A stretch of 64,000 nt of DNA, from contig NC_016135.3 of NCBI RefSeq assembly GCF_000005505.3, positions 27,738,758 to 27,802,757 of the forward strand, in the 5' to 3' direction. A program made the translations under genes and the position numbers. The notes beneath the pieces were generated by a model. The model was not told the DNA's origin. It ran no database searches and worked only from the letters and a program-made list of their open reading frames with translations. Below are positions 11,801 through 23,241 of this stretch, piece by piece (position 1 is the stretch's first letter; every line of letters begins with the position of its first letter). Origin of the DNA: Brachypodium distachyon (Eukaryota > Streptophyta > Magnoliopsida > Poales > Poaceae).

Positions 11801-12284
11801 AATCCCAAATGGACATACTGCTGCTGTTGACGAACAAGTAGTATCTGTTTTCGTTATAGAGCTGCAATGGCCCATGGGATGCATCTGGGCTTGCTGGGCT
11901 AGAACACAGAGAAAGGCTGGCTATCTAACACAAGATGAAAAGGCCGTACCGGGCTTCCACTACAATAGAAATAGTAAGAAAATGTGTTTTGAATGCATCG
12001 GCACAGGTTCATGGGAAAGCAGAGGCCCAGTCAAGCTTCTAGCTCTATTAAGGCTCTCGTCTACAATTTCCCGATATTCGAAAAAAAAATCTACAACTTC
12101 CTGCGAAATTTCCATTGTTGGCATTGTGTTGGCTGCAAAAGTGCTCCTATTTTTCTTCTATAAGTAAACATGCAAGAAATACCTATGCGTGATAATCTAT
12201 TTTTTTTGTAATTTTTTTATTGGGGAGGGGTCATGACCCCCTTACCTAGCCCACCTTCTTTCTCATTGTGACAACAACTTAGTG
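8898..12284. other. Long intergenic stretch, no gene seen
   Basis: About 3.4 kb with no open frame carrying a recognisable domain and no tRNA or conserved miRNA that I could spot. It holds a (GA)n microsatellite (11742-11764), CA/GCA-rich runs near 10460-10490 and a short local duplication (GGAAGTAGCACTGA twice near 9875-9905). A TATATATA run at about 9057-9064 could be promoter sequence but has no gene to serve. Confidence 0.4.
11742..11764. repeat. (GA)n microsatellite
   Basis: About eleven uninterrupted GA dinucleotides. Confidence 0.9.
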
Positions 12285-13125
12285 ATGACTGCCATCTGGA
12301 GATCCTCACTTTGATCTGAGTGACATTGTGTTCGAGTCGATGGAGAGTGTAGGGCAAGCCTTATCTTTGATGACGGTGACCTCATAAAGGTGGTGTTGGC
12401 CGACATCTGTCGCGGTTGTTCTTCCATCCACTAAAGTTACTACTTTGACCTAAGTGGCACTGTCTTCGAGGCGGTAGCGAGTCTTGGTTGTGCGGACGAG
12501 TTCCGCCTCACAAGAATAAGTGTTGATGATCATCATCCGTCGTGGTGGTCCCTACCTCCAATAAAGTCACTACTTTGACCTGACCGGCACTGTGTTCGAG
12601 GCGATGACAAGTGTCATCAGAGCCCTGTTTGCGACAACAATGATCTCGTCAAGGCAGTCATGACCGACATCCATTGCGGTGGCCCCTCCCTCCAGTAAAG
12701 CCACCGCTTTGACCTGAGCGGCACTATGTTCGAGGCGATAGCGACTCTCCGTGGTGCTGACGAGCTCTCGCCCCACGAGATAACTAGCGATGACCAGCAT
12801 CTGTTGTAGTGGTCCCTGCCTCCAATAAAGTCACCACTTTGACCAGAGTGGCCCAGTGTTCGAGGCGATGACGAGTGTCTGCGGCTCCTGTAAAGGCGGT
12901 GATGACCGACATCTATCTCAATGGTCCGTCCCTTTGGTAAAGCCACCGCTTTGACCTGAGTGGCACCATGTTCGAGGCGATAACGAGTCTCGATTGTGCT
13001 GACGAGCTCCACCTCATGAGATACCCAATGAAGACTCTCATCTGCCACGATGGTCCCTACCTCTAATAAAGTCACCGCTTTGACGTGAGTGACACCGGGT
13101 TCGAGGTGATGACAACCGTCAACAA
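12285..13125. repeat. Tandem array of a ~130 bp unit, about seven copies
   Basis: The core phrase CTTTGACCTGAGTGGCAC..TGTTCGAGGCGAT recurs with cores beginning at 12309, 12443, 12573, 12707, 12837, 12949 and 13078. The spacings are 134, 130, 134, 130, 112 and 129 bases. Alternating 134/130 hints at a ~264 bp dimer. Copies are diverged by about 15-25% by eye. Open frames through it (for example 12617-13075 on the minus strand) follow from the repeat and shift frame, because the unit is not a multiple of three. Confidence 0.85.
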
Positions 13126-15334
13126 CGAAACCTTTGTACCCTAGAATTGCAAAGAAAACAGAACCAACATGGACATTTTTTTGTAAAAGGGCATAGGCTT
13201 GTTCAACACTTCTTTTCTTACCATGCCACTCCCAAAAAAATTCAAAATGTATATCTGTTTAGGTTTGTTTCAAGTCAAACCTTATCAATCTTTACCGAAT
13301 TTGTAAAATAACCTCAAATCCAAATATATGGATGTAAATACACGGACGAAGTTAACTAATTTCCTTATAGTTCCGCGCGCACGTGTGCGCACGGGGAACA
13401 ATCTGACGCCACGGTCAATGCTTGTACCACTAATCTATGCAATCAGGCCTGACACAGAAAGCAGAGCGAATCACCGGTACCTACGAATTTAATTATACTG
13501 TCATGGGGTTTCGAATCTAATTAACCTTGTCTCTACCAAGTCTTCCGTGTACCTTGAACAACCCCTGCGCACACATTCCTTTGCCCCGTTTGACAATTGA
13601 CACACCATCATTGGGTGCCCTTTCAGAAACATCATTTGCTCTCAGTGTTGTGCTTTAAAACGTTGTTCAGAATCCTTGTGCTGTGGCATGCAATGCTGCT
13701 ATCCTTGTCAAGAACCTAACAGGCACCCACCATACTCCCATTACTTTAATTTCTGCTAACTTCCAAGAGGGGTCAGTAGTTTAACGTTTTTTCAAGTATT
13801 GATTCCAAGATAGATAGACACCTTGAACAAAATTACCCTAACACTGGTAATGATCATCTGGTGTTCAGTTGTCCATAGCACCTAGAGTGTAGTGCAACTC
13901 ACTGGCTATGATACATTAGCGGCAAGCGGCAAAGATTCTCTGCACTAAGCTAACTGACTTTGTGTGGCTGACGCACGGGCCAGACAGCCACCGACTCCCA
14001 CCTCAGCCACACAAAGTCACGGACTTAGATTCAGACAATCCACGCCGAGCAGCAGCTGCCTTCAACTGAGCTGCGTTGACCAGTAAGAAACCCAAAAGGA
14101 AAACGTGAGTAACAACTGTTCAGACAGACCTCGAAACGCCCCAAAAGGGCCGTGATGGCCGGAGCAGAGCTTTTCTCTGCTTTTACCAGAGATGGCAGTA
14201 CTATGATCGATTGAAGTGAAACGAAATGACATGCCTGAATTTCTGTGACTGATTCGATGGAGTTTGGAGACGTGCACACAAGTAAGAACCGCTGTGCTGT
14301 TTGTTGGTGCATTGCATTATTGAATTTGCAAGCAGGGTTTAAACAAAGAGTGTGTTCCTTGTGCAATTGACTTGAGCTCAATCATCGTCTGAAAGAAAAG
14401 AAAAACAAAGAGTGCACGAAGCACCCTGATCAAAGGCTAAATGAATGAAAACCCTGTGGGTTCAGTAATCGTTTCATTATGCATTTCCCCCCAACCAATT
14501 GGCTAGTACTCCTCTAATCTAATCCTCCATAGACTACTTAAATTAGTACTCCGTAGTACTAAAACATTGTTATATCATGCTGATGGCGATTGCTTGTCCA
14601 GGGAATGAAGGAAGGAAGCAGTCTGCTGCTGTTGGTAGCCGTATAGACTCTTTTCGTCTATACTAGTCTATTCTGACTGCAAATGAGCAAAGCTTATGTA
14701 TGTGTTGACCAAAAGCAGAGCACAGCAGAGGAGACCAGTGGCCGTGTCGTGGAGGCATCCTGCCTGGCTCTGGGAAAGCCCCAGTTTCTCCGGCCAGACG
14801 CGTTCAAACCTTCTCAGAGACTCTCCCGGTCAAAGGCACACACGGCTGCTCAAGCTCATGGTGCGAGCCAGCGTCATGCCCATCTCACTCACGCCGATCA
14901 AGATCCGACGGCTGCGATGCACCGGCATTCATAGCATTGTTACCCCCAGCTCGTTTATTATTAATGTTAATAAGTTACTACTACTAATCATCATGTTGTT
15001 ACTAGCAGGCAGGAAGGATAAGCAGGAACACAAACTTGAATTCCTGCCTCTTGTGACGCTCCTCTGCTTCTGCTCTGCCGTGGAAGGCATTAAGAATTCA
15101 AGTTCCAGTTCGCAAATTCAAAGAACCAAAATCAGACAACCAAAGAACCAAAGAACAGGGGATTGATTTTAACCAACGAAAGAACGGATTTTTACTCCCA
15201 TGTTATTGTCCCGGAGACGGGGATCAAGCTAGGAACCTATGTACAACAGGAGCTAATTCAGAGAGCAACTAACACGCTAACACCTGTTAGGCTAGCTAGC
15301 TACTACTCTGCTCATCATCGTCGTCTTCTTCGAC
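13126..15334. other. Intergenic, 3' flank of the CAF1 gene
   Basis: No gene recognised. Open frames at 14031-14381 and 14696-15166 lack known motifs. The part next to 15335 is probably the CAF1 3' UTR. Confidence 0.4.
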
Positions 15335-16396
15335 TCAGAGCACCGCCGCTGCCGCCGGCGCCACCTTGCTGCCCCTCGCCCTGCGCGCACCCTTGCGCCC
15401 GCCGCTCGCCATGCGCGCCGCCGCCGGTGGCACCACCCAGCTCCCGCCGCCGATGCTCGCCACCTGCGCCGGCGCCATGGCCGGGAAACTGTAGTAGCCG
15501 CCACCGCCGCCGCAGTTCACCTGCGCCGCCGTGGCCGCCATGGGAGGGCAGGGCTCGAGCCCGAAGATGACGCCAGCATAGGCGGCGCGCAGCACGCCGT
15601 GCTGCGGGAAGTACACCTGCCGCATCCTCCTGTAGGCGTCCCAGGTGAGCACGCTGTCGGAGCCGGCCTGGTGGCACCGCCCGGCCACGCGCTGCACGCC
15701 GAGCGAGCCCGCGACGCGCTCCAGCCCGCCGTAGAGCCCGCCGCAGCCGGTCATCATCTGCTTGACATCATAAACCTCGTCCCCAAAGAAGGCGCGCACG
15801 AGGCCCTGGAAGTCCGCCATGGACGCCGGCAGCTTCCGCCCAATCAGGAGCTTCACCATGTACCCGAAGTCGTAGCCGGCGCTGAAGGTCACCCAGGTGC
15901 GCGGCGACCCGGCCCACTTCCCGGGCACGAGCCCGGCGGTCCTGAGCATGGCGGCGAACACGCGCGGGTCGACGCCGTGGTCGCGGTGCGCCGCGAAGTC
16001 GATCCCCTGCGCCGCGAGCAGGGCGACGGAGTCCGGCGCGTGGCGGTGGATCCGCGGGTCGAATCCGCGGAGGTTGACCTCGAAGGCGACCTCGGGGGGA
16101 GAATCGGCGGTGGCGGCGAAGGTGAGGCCTACCTGGATGAGCTGCAGGGCGTCGACGTTGGCCTTGAGGAGCTCGTAGCGCTCGGCGGCGGTGAGCGCGG
16201 CGTGGTGCTTGGTGGGGTGGGTGTGGATCACGCCGGGGAACTCCGTGTCCATGGCCACGAACGGGCACCGCTCCGCCGCGGACCGCATCGCCTTGAGCTC
16301 CAAGTCCATGTTGTAAGCCCACACCTGGCGGATCTCCACCGCCGGCGCCTTCTTGCCGCCGGAGCCGGGGACGAAGGCAAATCCCGAAGACGGCAT
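15335..16396 (-). CDS. CAF1: CAF1-type CCR4-NOT poly(A) deadenylase
   Basis: A single exon encodes 353 residues. This is the DEDD-class 3'-5' exoribonuclease subunit of the CCR4-NOT complex, which removes poly(A) tails from cytoplasmic mRNA. The start MPSSGFAFVPG leads into the family opening IRQVWAYNMDLEL. All catalytic residues are visible: D50 and E52 in FVAMDTEFPG, D176 in FSAGYDFGYM, and D247 with H242 in CHQAGSDSVLT. The stretch FFGDEVYDVKQMM is also diagnostic. After the nuclease fold (ending near FPQHGVLRAAYAGVIFGLE) comes a Gly/Ala-rich tail with a basic cluster (GGRKGARRARGSK). Plant genomes hold many such intronless copies, often stress-induced, and this resembles the CAF1-11 group. 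Confidence 0.95.
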   Translation of the reverse strand: MPSSGFAFVPGSGGKKAPAVEIRQVWAYNMDLELKAMRSAAERCPFVAMDTEFPGVIHTHPTKHHAALTAAERYELLKANVDALQLIQVGLTFAATADSPPEVAFEVNLRGFDPRIHRHAPDSVALLAAQGIDFAAHRDHGVDPRVFAAMLRTAGLVPGKWAGSPRTWVTFSAGYDFGYMVKLLIGRKLPASMADFQGLVRAFFGDEVYDVKQMMTGCGGLYGGLERVAGSLGVQRVAGRCHQAGSDSVLTWDAYRRMRQVYFPQHGVLRAAYAGVIFGLEPCPPMAATAAQVNCGGGGGYYSFPAMAPAQVASIGGGSWVVPPAAARMASGGRKGARRARGSKVAPAAAAVL

Positions 16397-16536
16397 CTTG
16401 GTCCTTGAGGCGGCCGAATTATCACCCGGCTGTGGATTTGATTGGAATTATATTGGATCACAATGAGCAGAGTAGGAACCTGGGTTTGGGTTTGGAAGAC
16501 AGTGAGGAGTTGAATTGTCGGCGACGGCGGCCAGGG

Positions 16537-16543
16537 TTTTATA
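16537..16543 (-). promoter_or_regulatory. TATA box of the CAF1 gene
   Basis: Minus-strand CTATAAAA lies 141 bases upstream of the ATG, predicting transcription from about 16505. It is the only TATA-like site in the proximal 400 bases. Confidence 0.6.
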
Positions 16544-16799
16544 GGCGTCGAAGCGGGAGGGGGATTCCGGCCAGGTGCGGGGAAGGAAAGAAGAAGGCGG
16601 CGGGTGGGTGCTTTGAGATTCGCGTTTTTTGGAGCTGACGGTGGATGAGGGAACTGCCGGCCCGTTTATGGCGTGCGCCATTTGCCAATGATTGGCGGTT
16701 TCGGGCGTGTCAAGTATGACCTGACCAGGATGAGTGTTTTGGTCTTCAGGATGTACCTGGATGGAGTTCAAGGGAGGTGACCTGGTCTTATGCTAAAAT

Positions 16800-17120
16800 A
16801 TACACAGTGCTCTGGTAACCGATACGCGTCCATCGGTCAGGAATTATGCAGGGTTTTACTGCGGACGTTCGCTGAAGCCGTTGGTATTGTATTATAGCAA
16901 CCGAGACGTGTCCGTCGGTGCGAAATTTATGCAGTGTTTTACTGCGGACGTTCTCGGTTGTATTCTAGCAACTGAGACGTGTTTGTCGGTGCGAATTTAC
17001 CCACCGCTTTGCCATAGACGTTCTCGGCTTTTATTAAAATATAGATCCTCTAGAAACGGAGACGTGCCCGTCGGTGCACATTTACGACCACTTTGTTGCG
17101 GGCGCTCGCGGTTTTTATGA
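16800..17120. repeat. Decayed tandem repeat, ~80 bp unit, four copies
   Basis: The phrase GAGACGTGTCCGTCGGTGCG followed by AATTTA(T/C) and a GCGGACGTTC block recurs at about 16825, 16902, 16973 and 17059. It begins ~260 bases upstream of the CAF1 TATA box. Unit lengths vary between 71 and 86 bases. Confidence 0.7.
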
Positions 17121-17186
17121 AAATATAGAGCCGTTACATTTGTCCTCTAGCCATGGGGAAGCGTACGCCGTTTATATCGCAAGACA

Positions 17187-17205
17187 CCCCCCCCCCCCCC
17201 CCCCC
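17187..17205 (+). repeat. Homopolymer C tract (19 bases)
   Basis: Nineteen consecutive C residues between the two repeat arrays. The length may not be exact, because homopolymers are prone to sequencing error. Confidence 0.8.
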
Positions 17206-17229
17206 GTTTTCACTAATTTTCATAGCACT

Positions 17230-17720
17230 TGGTTTTGTTCGTACTAACTTACGTGTCCATTGTCGGTTCGAAATTACGCAGTGGTTGCTGACCTCCCAGT
17301 TTAGTAGGATCACTTGCTTGTAAGACTAGCTTCTGATCTTTTTGGGCGGTGCCATTGACCCTTCTTACGCCTCTATCGGTGCCGAAATTGCGCATCGATT
17401 TTAGGAAACGCTCCTATTTTAATAGGAACGTCGACGTGTAAAGTTAACTTTTTGGTTAGTTTGGCGGTGCCGCTTACCCTTGTTGCTAGAAACTATCCGC
17501 CCGGAATTACGCGGTGTAACATTCACCCGATTTACACGTATATCCATCCAAAATTGTGCATTGATTTAGTGTAATGCTACTACTTTGATAGGATTGTCGA
17601 TGTGCAGCCCTATCTTTTTAAGCAGTTTTGGAGGTACCGTCCACCTTATGAATCTACCCGTCCGGAATTATGCAGTGATTTTTGGCAACGCTCCCACTTT
17701 AATAGGATTTTCGGTGAGCA
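17230..17720. repeat. Decayed tandem repeat, ~115 bp unit
   Basis: The core (G)GAATTA(C/T)GCAGTG recurs at about 17271, 17384, 17503 and 17664, with a partial copy at 17551. Each core is followed by an ACGCTCC.ATTTTAATAGGA-like block and a TTTTGG.GGTGCC block. It shares the GAAATTACGCAG core with the neighbouring 80 bp array, so the two probably have one origin. Confidence 0.6.
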
Positions 17721-18831
17721 ATGCAAGCAATTATGTAGTGTTTGACCTGGTTGATATTATCTATCGTCCACTTGTCTACGTAGAGAAATGTGTCACGCTT
17801 ACGACATCAAAAAATGGTGGGAAAAAATTCAAGGTATATGAGATGAGTGGTAGCCATGCATTTTTGGAAACAAAATACAATGAAAACTACAATTTATACT
17901 AATAATACACGTTATTACTTTAGAAAGAGTGCAATAAAGTGCCATCATAATTTTAAGTTTAGGGTTAGCATGTGTTGCAAGTGGTGGATGGTTACAACCA
18001 GGAAAACTACATTGTTATTGGGTGGTGCAATACAGTAATAATATGTCTTGAAAGGTTGTTCGTCTAAGACTCATATATACATGTTCCAACACTGCCCAAT
18101 GTTTTAATACTAACACCATCTTTCCTCTTTTCACTCGTGTAAAATTCTGGAGTTGTGCAATGTTTAATTTACTAGTAACTTTCTTATTTTACAATTATAA
18201 TACTATCATCATAAAGTTGCCCATCTAAGGATAGCACGGAGCGTTTTACTAAAATCGTGCATCCGTTTACTCATAACGCTCTTTCTTCTAGAAGTTGATT
18301 GGCATGTAAGGTAGCGATGCTAGCATGCCGGACCTACGTGCAGGCTGGGTGGGTCTTGGCTACCTAGTGTTTTGGAATTCAATAATTTAGTAGACACAAG
18401 CCCACACATCTTTGGATCGATTTGTAAGGCCCATTAGTTCCCGAAGGCATAGCCCACCAACTTGTGATAGGTATGGCGTTGGATCCTAGACCTTGCTTTT
18501 GAAAAGTTATTTGCATTTAAGCTAGCGATCGCGGACCCGATGGGCCTCGGCCTACCTAGAAACTTGGAGAGAGATGAAACTTGAAAGCACGAACCTACAC
18601 ATCTTCAGATCAACTCGGAAAGCCCATTGATGTCTTAAGACATAGTTCACAAACTTGTGATGATGATAGGTCCACCGTTGGAAGGTAAGCCCTTGCACTC
18701 GAAAAACCGTTGGTATGTAACACTAGCTAGCGACGCTCTCGCTTAGAAGGGTTGTTGATATGCAACACTAGCGCTTATTTCCTATTCTTTTGTCGGTTCC
18801 CTTAGGCTACCCTCGAGGGGATTTCACAAGC
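17721..18831. other. Intergenic, no gene seen
   Basis: AT-rich sequence with faint continuation of the upstream repeat cores (for example near 18250). No coding potential recognised. Confidence 0.35.
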
Positions 18832-18998
18832 CTGCGTGCTAGGGATGCATGCGGACAGGATATCTCGGGAAAGTCCCGCTTCTAGTTCCTTTCTCAAATC
18901 TTCCCTTCAAAAGTTTGCCCAGAATTTAAATAGGAAATGTGAGAATTGAACTAGAAGCAGGACTTTTACGGGATCTCGTTTGCATCCCTACCACGTGC
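18832..18998. mobile_element. Short MITE with inverted ends and 8 bp target duplication (hAT-like)
   Basis: The element spans 18840-18990. Its ends TAGGGATGCA and TGCATCCCTA are inverted, and the homology continues inward (ATCTCGGGAAAGTCC against its reverse complement, then CTTCTAGTTC). The flanks CTGCGTGC (18832-18839) and CCACGTGC (18991-18998) match at 6 of 8 positions, consistent with an aged 8-base hAT target duplication. Confidence 0.65.
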
Positions 18999-21677
18999 CT
19001 CTCCAAGTAACAAGTGGAATTTATCGCGCCAAGGAGAGGATTTATGGAAGATTAATTTCTCCCTAGATAGCTATATATAGCTTGTTCAAGATTTTTCTTC
19101 TTCTTCTTTACGATTTATCCGTCTATACTCCGGCGCGCCAGCAGGCAGCACGAGTCCAACAAGCCAAGTGACGGCGCGCATGCATCATGCGTGGGCGTAG
19201 CTGTATATATAGATCAGGCAGATAGTGGCTGAATGTGGACACGGCTCCCACAGGTTCGTACAATGTAACAATGGTTCAGACCAAAAAGTTGGCAACCAGA
19301 CTATCACCCGTGTGCACCTATTCCATTCACTTTCCCAGGCGATGGAACCCGGCCGCCGTTCTTTCCCCGGTCGGGAAGGACGTCTACGGACGGGCTGTTT
19401 ATACATACTCCTATATTCGTTGCGTGCCGACAGGTGAAAGGAATCCTCGACGGCCCTGGTGGATACTGCTACTCCACTCCAGAGGAAGGCGAAGACCGAC
19501 TTTGTGTTGTGTCACACACGCGTCTGACGTGCCATGGTCCATGGAGATAAGGAGTACTCCTTTCGTACCGAAATTCTTATCGACACGGCATTTTTCAAAA
19601 ACCTCCCTATGTTTTTTTACAGTTGAGCACCGCAGTCCCCAGCCTTATATACTCCTCTCTTCTCTTCCCCGCTCTGCCGCTCCCCCTCCCATCTCCTCGC
19701 TGCTCCGCCGCTCCCCTCCCCTCTCCGCCCCGCTCCCCGGCGCGCTCCCCTTTACCTTCCCCGCTCTACTCTGCGCCGCTCCCCTCCACCTTACCCGCTG
19801 GCGAAGGTGCCAAGAAAGCCATCTTTTCATGACGGGAAGCCCGGATCCGATGCCGGCGAGCCCGGATCTGGTGGTGACGGCGCGACAAGAGAAGGGGAGG
19901 AGGAGGAGAAGGACAATGAATCCCGAAGTATCCCTTTCTGGACTGTAATTATGTTAATTCGGAGGATGTTTTTATAAAATGGTTTTTGTGAAGCGGTTGC
20001 CACACGCAGCAAAGCTCGATGGACGACTGGAACGAGCAGCTAGTGACCCAAGTGTGCAGGACATTGCCAGTGGCTGGTCATGTGCAGGTGGTCTGACTCG
20101 CGCAGAGAGCACGTACGATGGACGGCATGCACGACCTACGGTGCAGTCAGCCACGATTGACAAATCGAGCTAAGCCGTCCGATCCATCGATCGTCAGCCA
20201 CACACGACGACGGGGTCGCATCTGAATCTGAAGGACCTCCTGTACGTCAAACAGCTAAAGGCAGTAGCAGCATGCAGTTCGGGCCGGCCAGTCAGCCAAG
20301 CGTGGCAACTGCTGCTCACGAACGTATGCACTGCACTGTACTACTACTTGTGTCTTCACCGGTTGGTTATCGATCAAGTCATTTTTTAGCGACCGGGCCG
20401 GACGCACGAGCGACTAGCGGGGTAGGCAAAAACCTCCGACCTGACATTCATGAGTTTCGAACGAAGAATGAAGAGTGCCCTGCCCCTCTTTTTTGTCCCT
20501 AAATCTTGGGCCTTCGAGCGAGTCCAATCTCACAGCTCATACCTTCACCCCCGGGGGCGGTCCCTTTTCCCTATACCCCATGCTTAGTCCCCTTCTTTGG
20601 TGCGTGATTGAATTGAATTGACTGGGTAAAATCAAATCAAATCCAGCTACCCAGTCTCCTAGTCTACTCTTCCTTCCCCGGCCGGCCTCTTGCAGTTCGA
20701 TCAACGGTTGGTAGCTCGCTGGCTGGCTGCCTGTGCCGGGGCCGGCGACTGCGACGGCACCAAACGAACGATCAATCGTATCTCTCTATATATATAAATA
20801 CCAGCGTACGCACCCGGCAGTCGGCACTCCCGTACCAGACCACCAGAATACTGCTACTCCGTAGATTAATACAGATATTTGTTGAGCACACAATACACAC
20901 GCACGCAAGCTAATCCTATAATTAACCCTAATCCAAATCTCAAATCTTGACCCTCTTTTGTCTCGTAGCAGGAAAATACAATACAAATATACATAACATA
21001 AACGCCGGCCGGCTGGCTGGCCGCCCGGGTTGCTAATAATTATATACTGTCGAGTAGTATTGCTGCTGCTGCTACTACGGAGTAGAACTGTCGATCATAC
21101 TCCTATATCTAAGCAACACCCCGCTTTCAGTGCTCGTGCGTGCAGAATTATATATTTGCAAGACCGATCCAGCTGCCTGCCTACCAAAAGGAGAACAGAA
21201 AGCCCCCTGCAATTTCCCCCCACCAAGTTGGACACCCACTTGACACTAGTATTATGCACGCCTGTAAGAATTTCTTTAGATTCTAGTTCTAGTAATGCCT
21301 TGTCAGAAGAAGAAGAATAACGCGTGCTTTGTCCGCACGCGGCAAAGCGTAGCCAGCAAACTCAGTTCTCAAACCTTCGTAAGAGAAAGAACACTGTCAT
21401 TGTCTGGAAACAGTTTGGCACGCGCCAAGAATTTAAGCATCGGAACACCACGCGCTGTCTACTGCTGCTATCGTAATGGGCTGGGCTACGGGGAGATTGA
21501 GGGCACGCTAGCAATGAATCGGAACTGCGAGCGAGGCCTTGCAACTCGTGCAGGCGAAAGGTGGGGTGAGCCCACGGGCTAGACCCAATCTAAATGAACC
21601 AACAGCAGAAACAAACCCACTAAACCCAAAAGAGTTCCCGGCGTTAATAGGCCCACTAGCCCTTTTGGAGCGGCCTT
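18999..21677. other. Intergenic, no gene seen
   Basis: It contains a partial Stowaway-like end near 19552-19590, a CT-rich promoter-like tract at 19640-19800 and a TATATATATAAATA run near 20787-20801. No coding region with a known motif follows any of these. The open frame 19235-19948 starts at GTG and has no recognisable domain. Confidence 0.35.
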
Positions 21678-22529
21678 CTCCTGCCCTGATTTTTTGAAGA
21701 AGAGGCACAGTGTGCTCTTGATCTATTAAAAGGAGGTCCACACAAGATCGACCACAAGGAGACAAAGTTTAATTACAAAAAGGAAAGAACAGAAAGGCAA
21801 AGAACAAACTTAGGGCACATCATCCGGCCCCGAAAGCAAAGCCCCAATTCCTTTGTTATCGATTAAACGCCACAGAGCCGATTCGTTCTTGATCACCAGC
21901 AGGACTCCCTCAGCAGAAGAGTGCTTGGCGTTGAAAATCCTGTTGTTTCACTCCCTCCAAATGGACCAAAGGGATAGAAGGAAGAGGGACGCCGCATTGC
22001 GAGCTTTGTGTTTATCCAAAGAGCGCTTGGCCTCGTCGATTCTATTCATCCACCAGAGATCAAGAGGGGGGGCCGGCGGCCCAGACCACACACCAGGGCG
22101 GAACATAGACTGCCCCGACCACTCAGCAACCAAGCTCCAGAGCCGATGGGCAAAGCAACAGGACAGGAAGATATGATCGGCGGTTTCCGTGGCGTGAAGA
22201 CAGAACGGGCACCACTTGTCGTTCTGGATACCTTTCCTGGAAAGCACATCCGCTGTAGGGACTCTCCATTGCACGAGCAACCAAGCAAAAAATTTGCACT
22301 TCTCCGGCACCCCGCAATTCCAGAAGAGACTAGAGTGCTGATGCCGAACAAGACCTTGGAATTGAGCAGAATAAGCAGTCTTGGCGGAGTACATCCTCGA
22401 GGGGGAAAGCTTCCAGGCGATGGAGTCCGGCTCGTCGACGAGCGTCAGGCGAGAGACGCAGGAGAAGAAATTGACGAATTGATGAAGCTCTAACTCAGAC
22501 GGGGAGTGATGAAGCTCCTGCCCTGATTT
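21678..22529 (-). mobile_element. Second 5'-truncated LINE with target-site duplication
   Basis: CTCCTGCCCTGATTT occurs perfectly at 21678-21692 and 22515-22529. The left copy runs into a T tract (the poly(A) tail on the minus strand). The insert is about 822 bp and contains only the zinc-binding reverse-transcriptase tail region. The perfect duplication implies a younger insertion than the LINE at 2.7 kb. Confidence 0.88.
21948..22514 (-). pseudogene. LINE zf-RVT domain fragment
   Basis: The minus-strand frame shows the reverse-transcriptase zinc-binding region: DSIAWKLSPSRMYSAKTAY, then KCKFFAWLLVQWRVPTADVL, KGIQNDKWCPFCLHATETADHIFLSC and NAASLFLLSLWSIWRE. The stop at 21948 falls directly after WRE, where the family normally continues as ERNNRIFN. 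A match to NAKHSSAEGVLLVIKNESALW follows downstream in another frame, so a frameshift is present. It is a relic. Confidence 0.85.
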
Positions 22530-22602
22530 GATTCCCCTAAAAAAAGACAGGCTTTGATTTGATATATGTACCAGCCCAGGCCATAAATTGTCTTTGAAAA
22601 TC

Positions 22603-22624
22603 AACACACACACACACACACACA
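22603..22624. repeat. (CA)n microsatellite
   Basis: About eleven CA dinucleotides just downstream of the LINE. Confidence 0.9.
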
Positions 22625-23122
22625 AAGAAAAAAAATGCAAAACATGCCTTCATAGCCAAACCCAGGTTTGGTTGTTGTACAGTGGAGTTGTGATTTTGGT
22701 TTCAAAATCAGTAGAGTTATATACATACACGTGAAAAAAGGAAGGAAAGAGGGTGGCGCTAATGAAGCCCGATTCCTCCTCTCAACTTCCCGTCCCTAAT
22801 TATTGCCCGTATTCATTCCATCTCCTACTACTACCGCTGCTACTCCAACACACATCAACTGCTCTACTTGATGATCCCCAATTAAAACGGGCACAGGTTT
22901 TCCCTGACCGACCGATCCATGCACCCATCTCCCATAATAAGTCCTCTTTACTTTGATCTTCTCACGTCGCGATCCGGGCTGGCTATACCGCTATAGCTAG
23001 CTGGAGGTTGACTGGTCACGAACCAATCTTTAATAAAATTGAATTAAAGTAGAAATAGTCATGCAATCAGATCGTCAGGCCACACGATGCGTTCTAATTA
23101 AGAGATGAACGAGTAGTGTCCT

Positions 23123-23241
23123 TAGGCCCTGTTTGTTTGGGCTACTTCTTCAGCTTTTGATGTTTTTAGCAATTTCAAAAGCACTTCTCCTGATTACACA
23201 AGCACCAAAAGCTGAAGCTGAAGCCCAAACAAACATGGCCT
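23123..23241. mobile_element. Short hAT-like MITE
   Basis: GGCCCTGTTTGTTTGGGCT at the left end is matched by AGCCCAAACAAACATGGCC at the right, and CAGCTTTTG/CAAAAGCTG extends the inverted repeat inward. This GGCC.TGTTTGTTTGGGCT end is widespread in grass genomes. A clean target duplication was not identified. Confidence 0.65.

Noticed and set aside
12617..13075. Minus-strand 152-codon frame
   Set aside because: Falls wholly inside the ~130 bp tandem array; its repeats are a by-product of the DNA repeat.
13095..13110. tRNA-like GGGTTCGAGGT
   Set aside because: It is the tandem-repeat core; no acceptor or anticodon arms fold around it.
14757..14780. miR160-like TGCCTGGCTCTGGG
   Set aside because: Matches only the first ten bases; no hairpin.
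19235..19948. Plus-strand open frame of 237 codons
   Set aside because: Starts at GTG, has no recognisable domain and runs through a CT-rich low-complexity tract.
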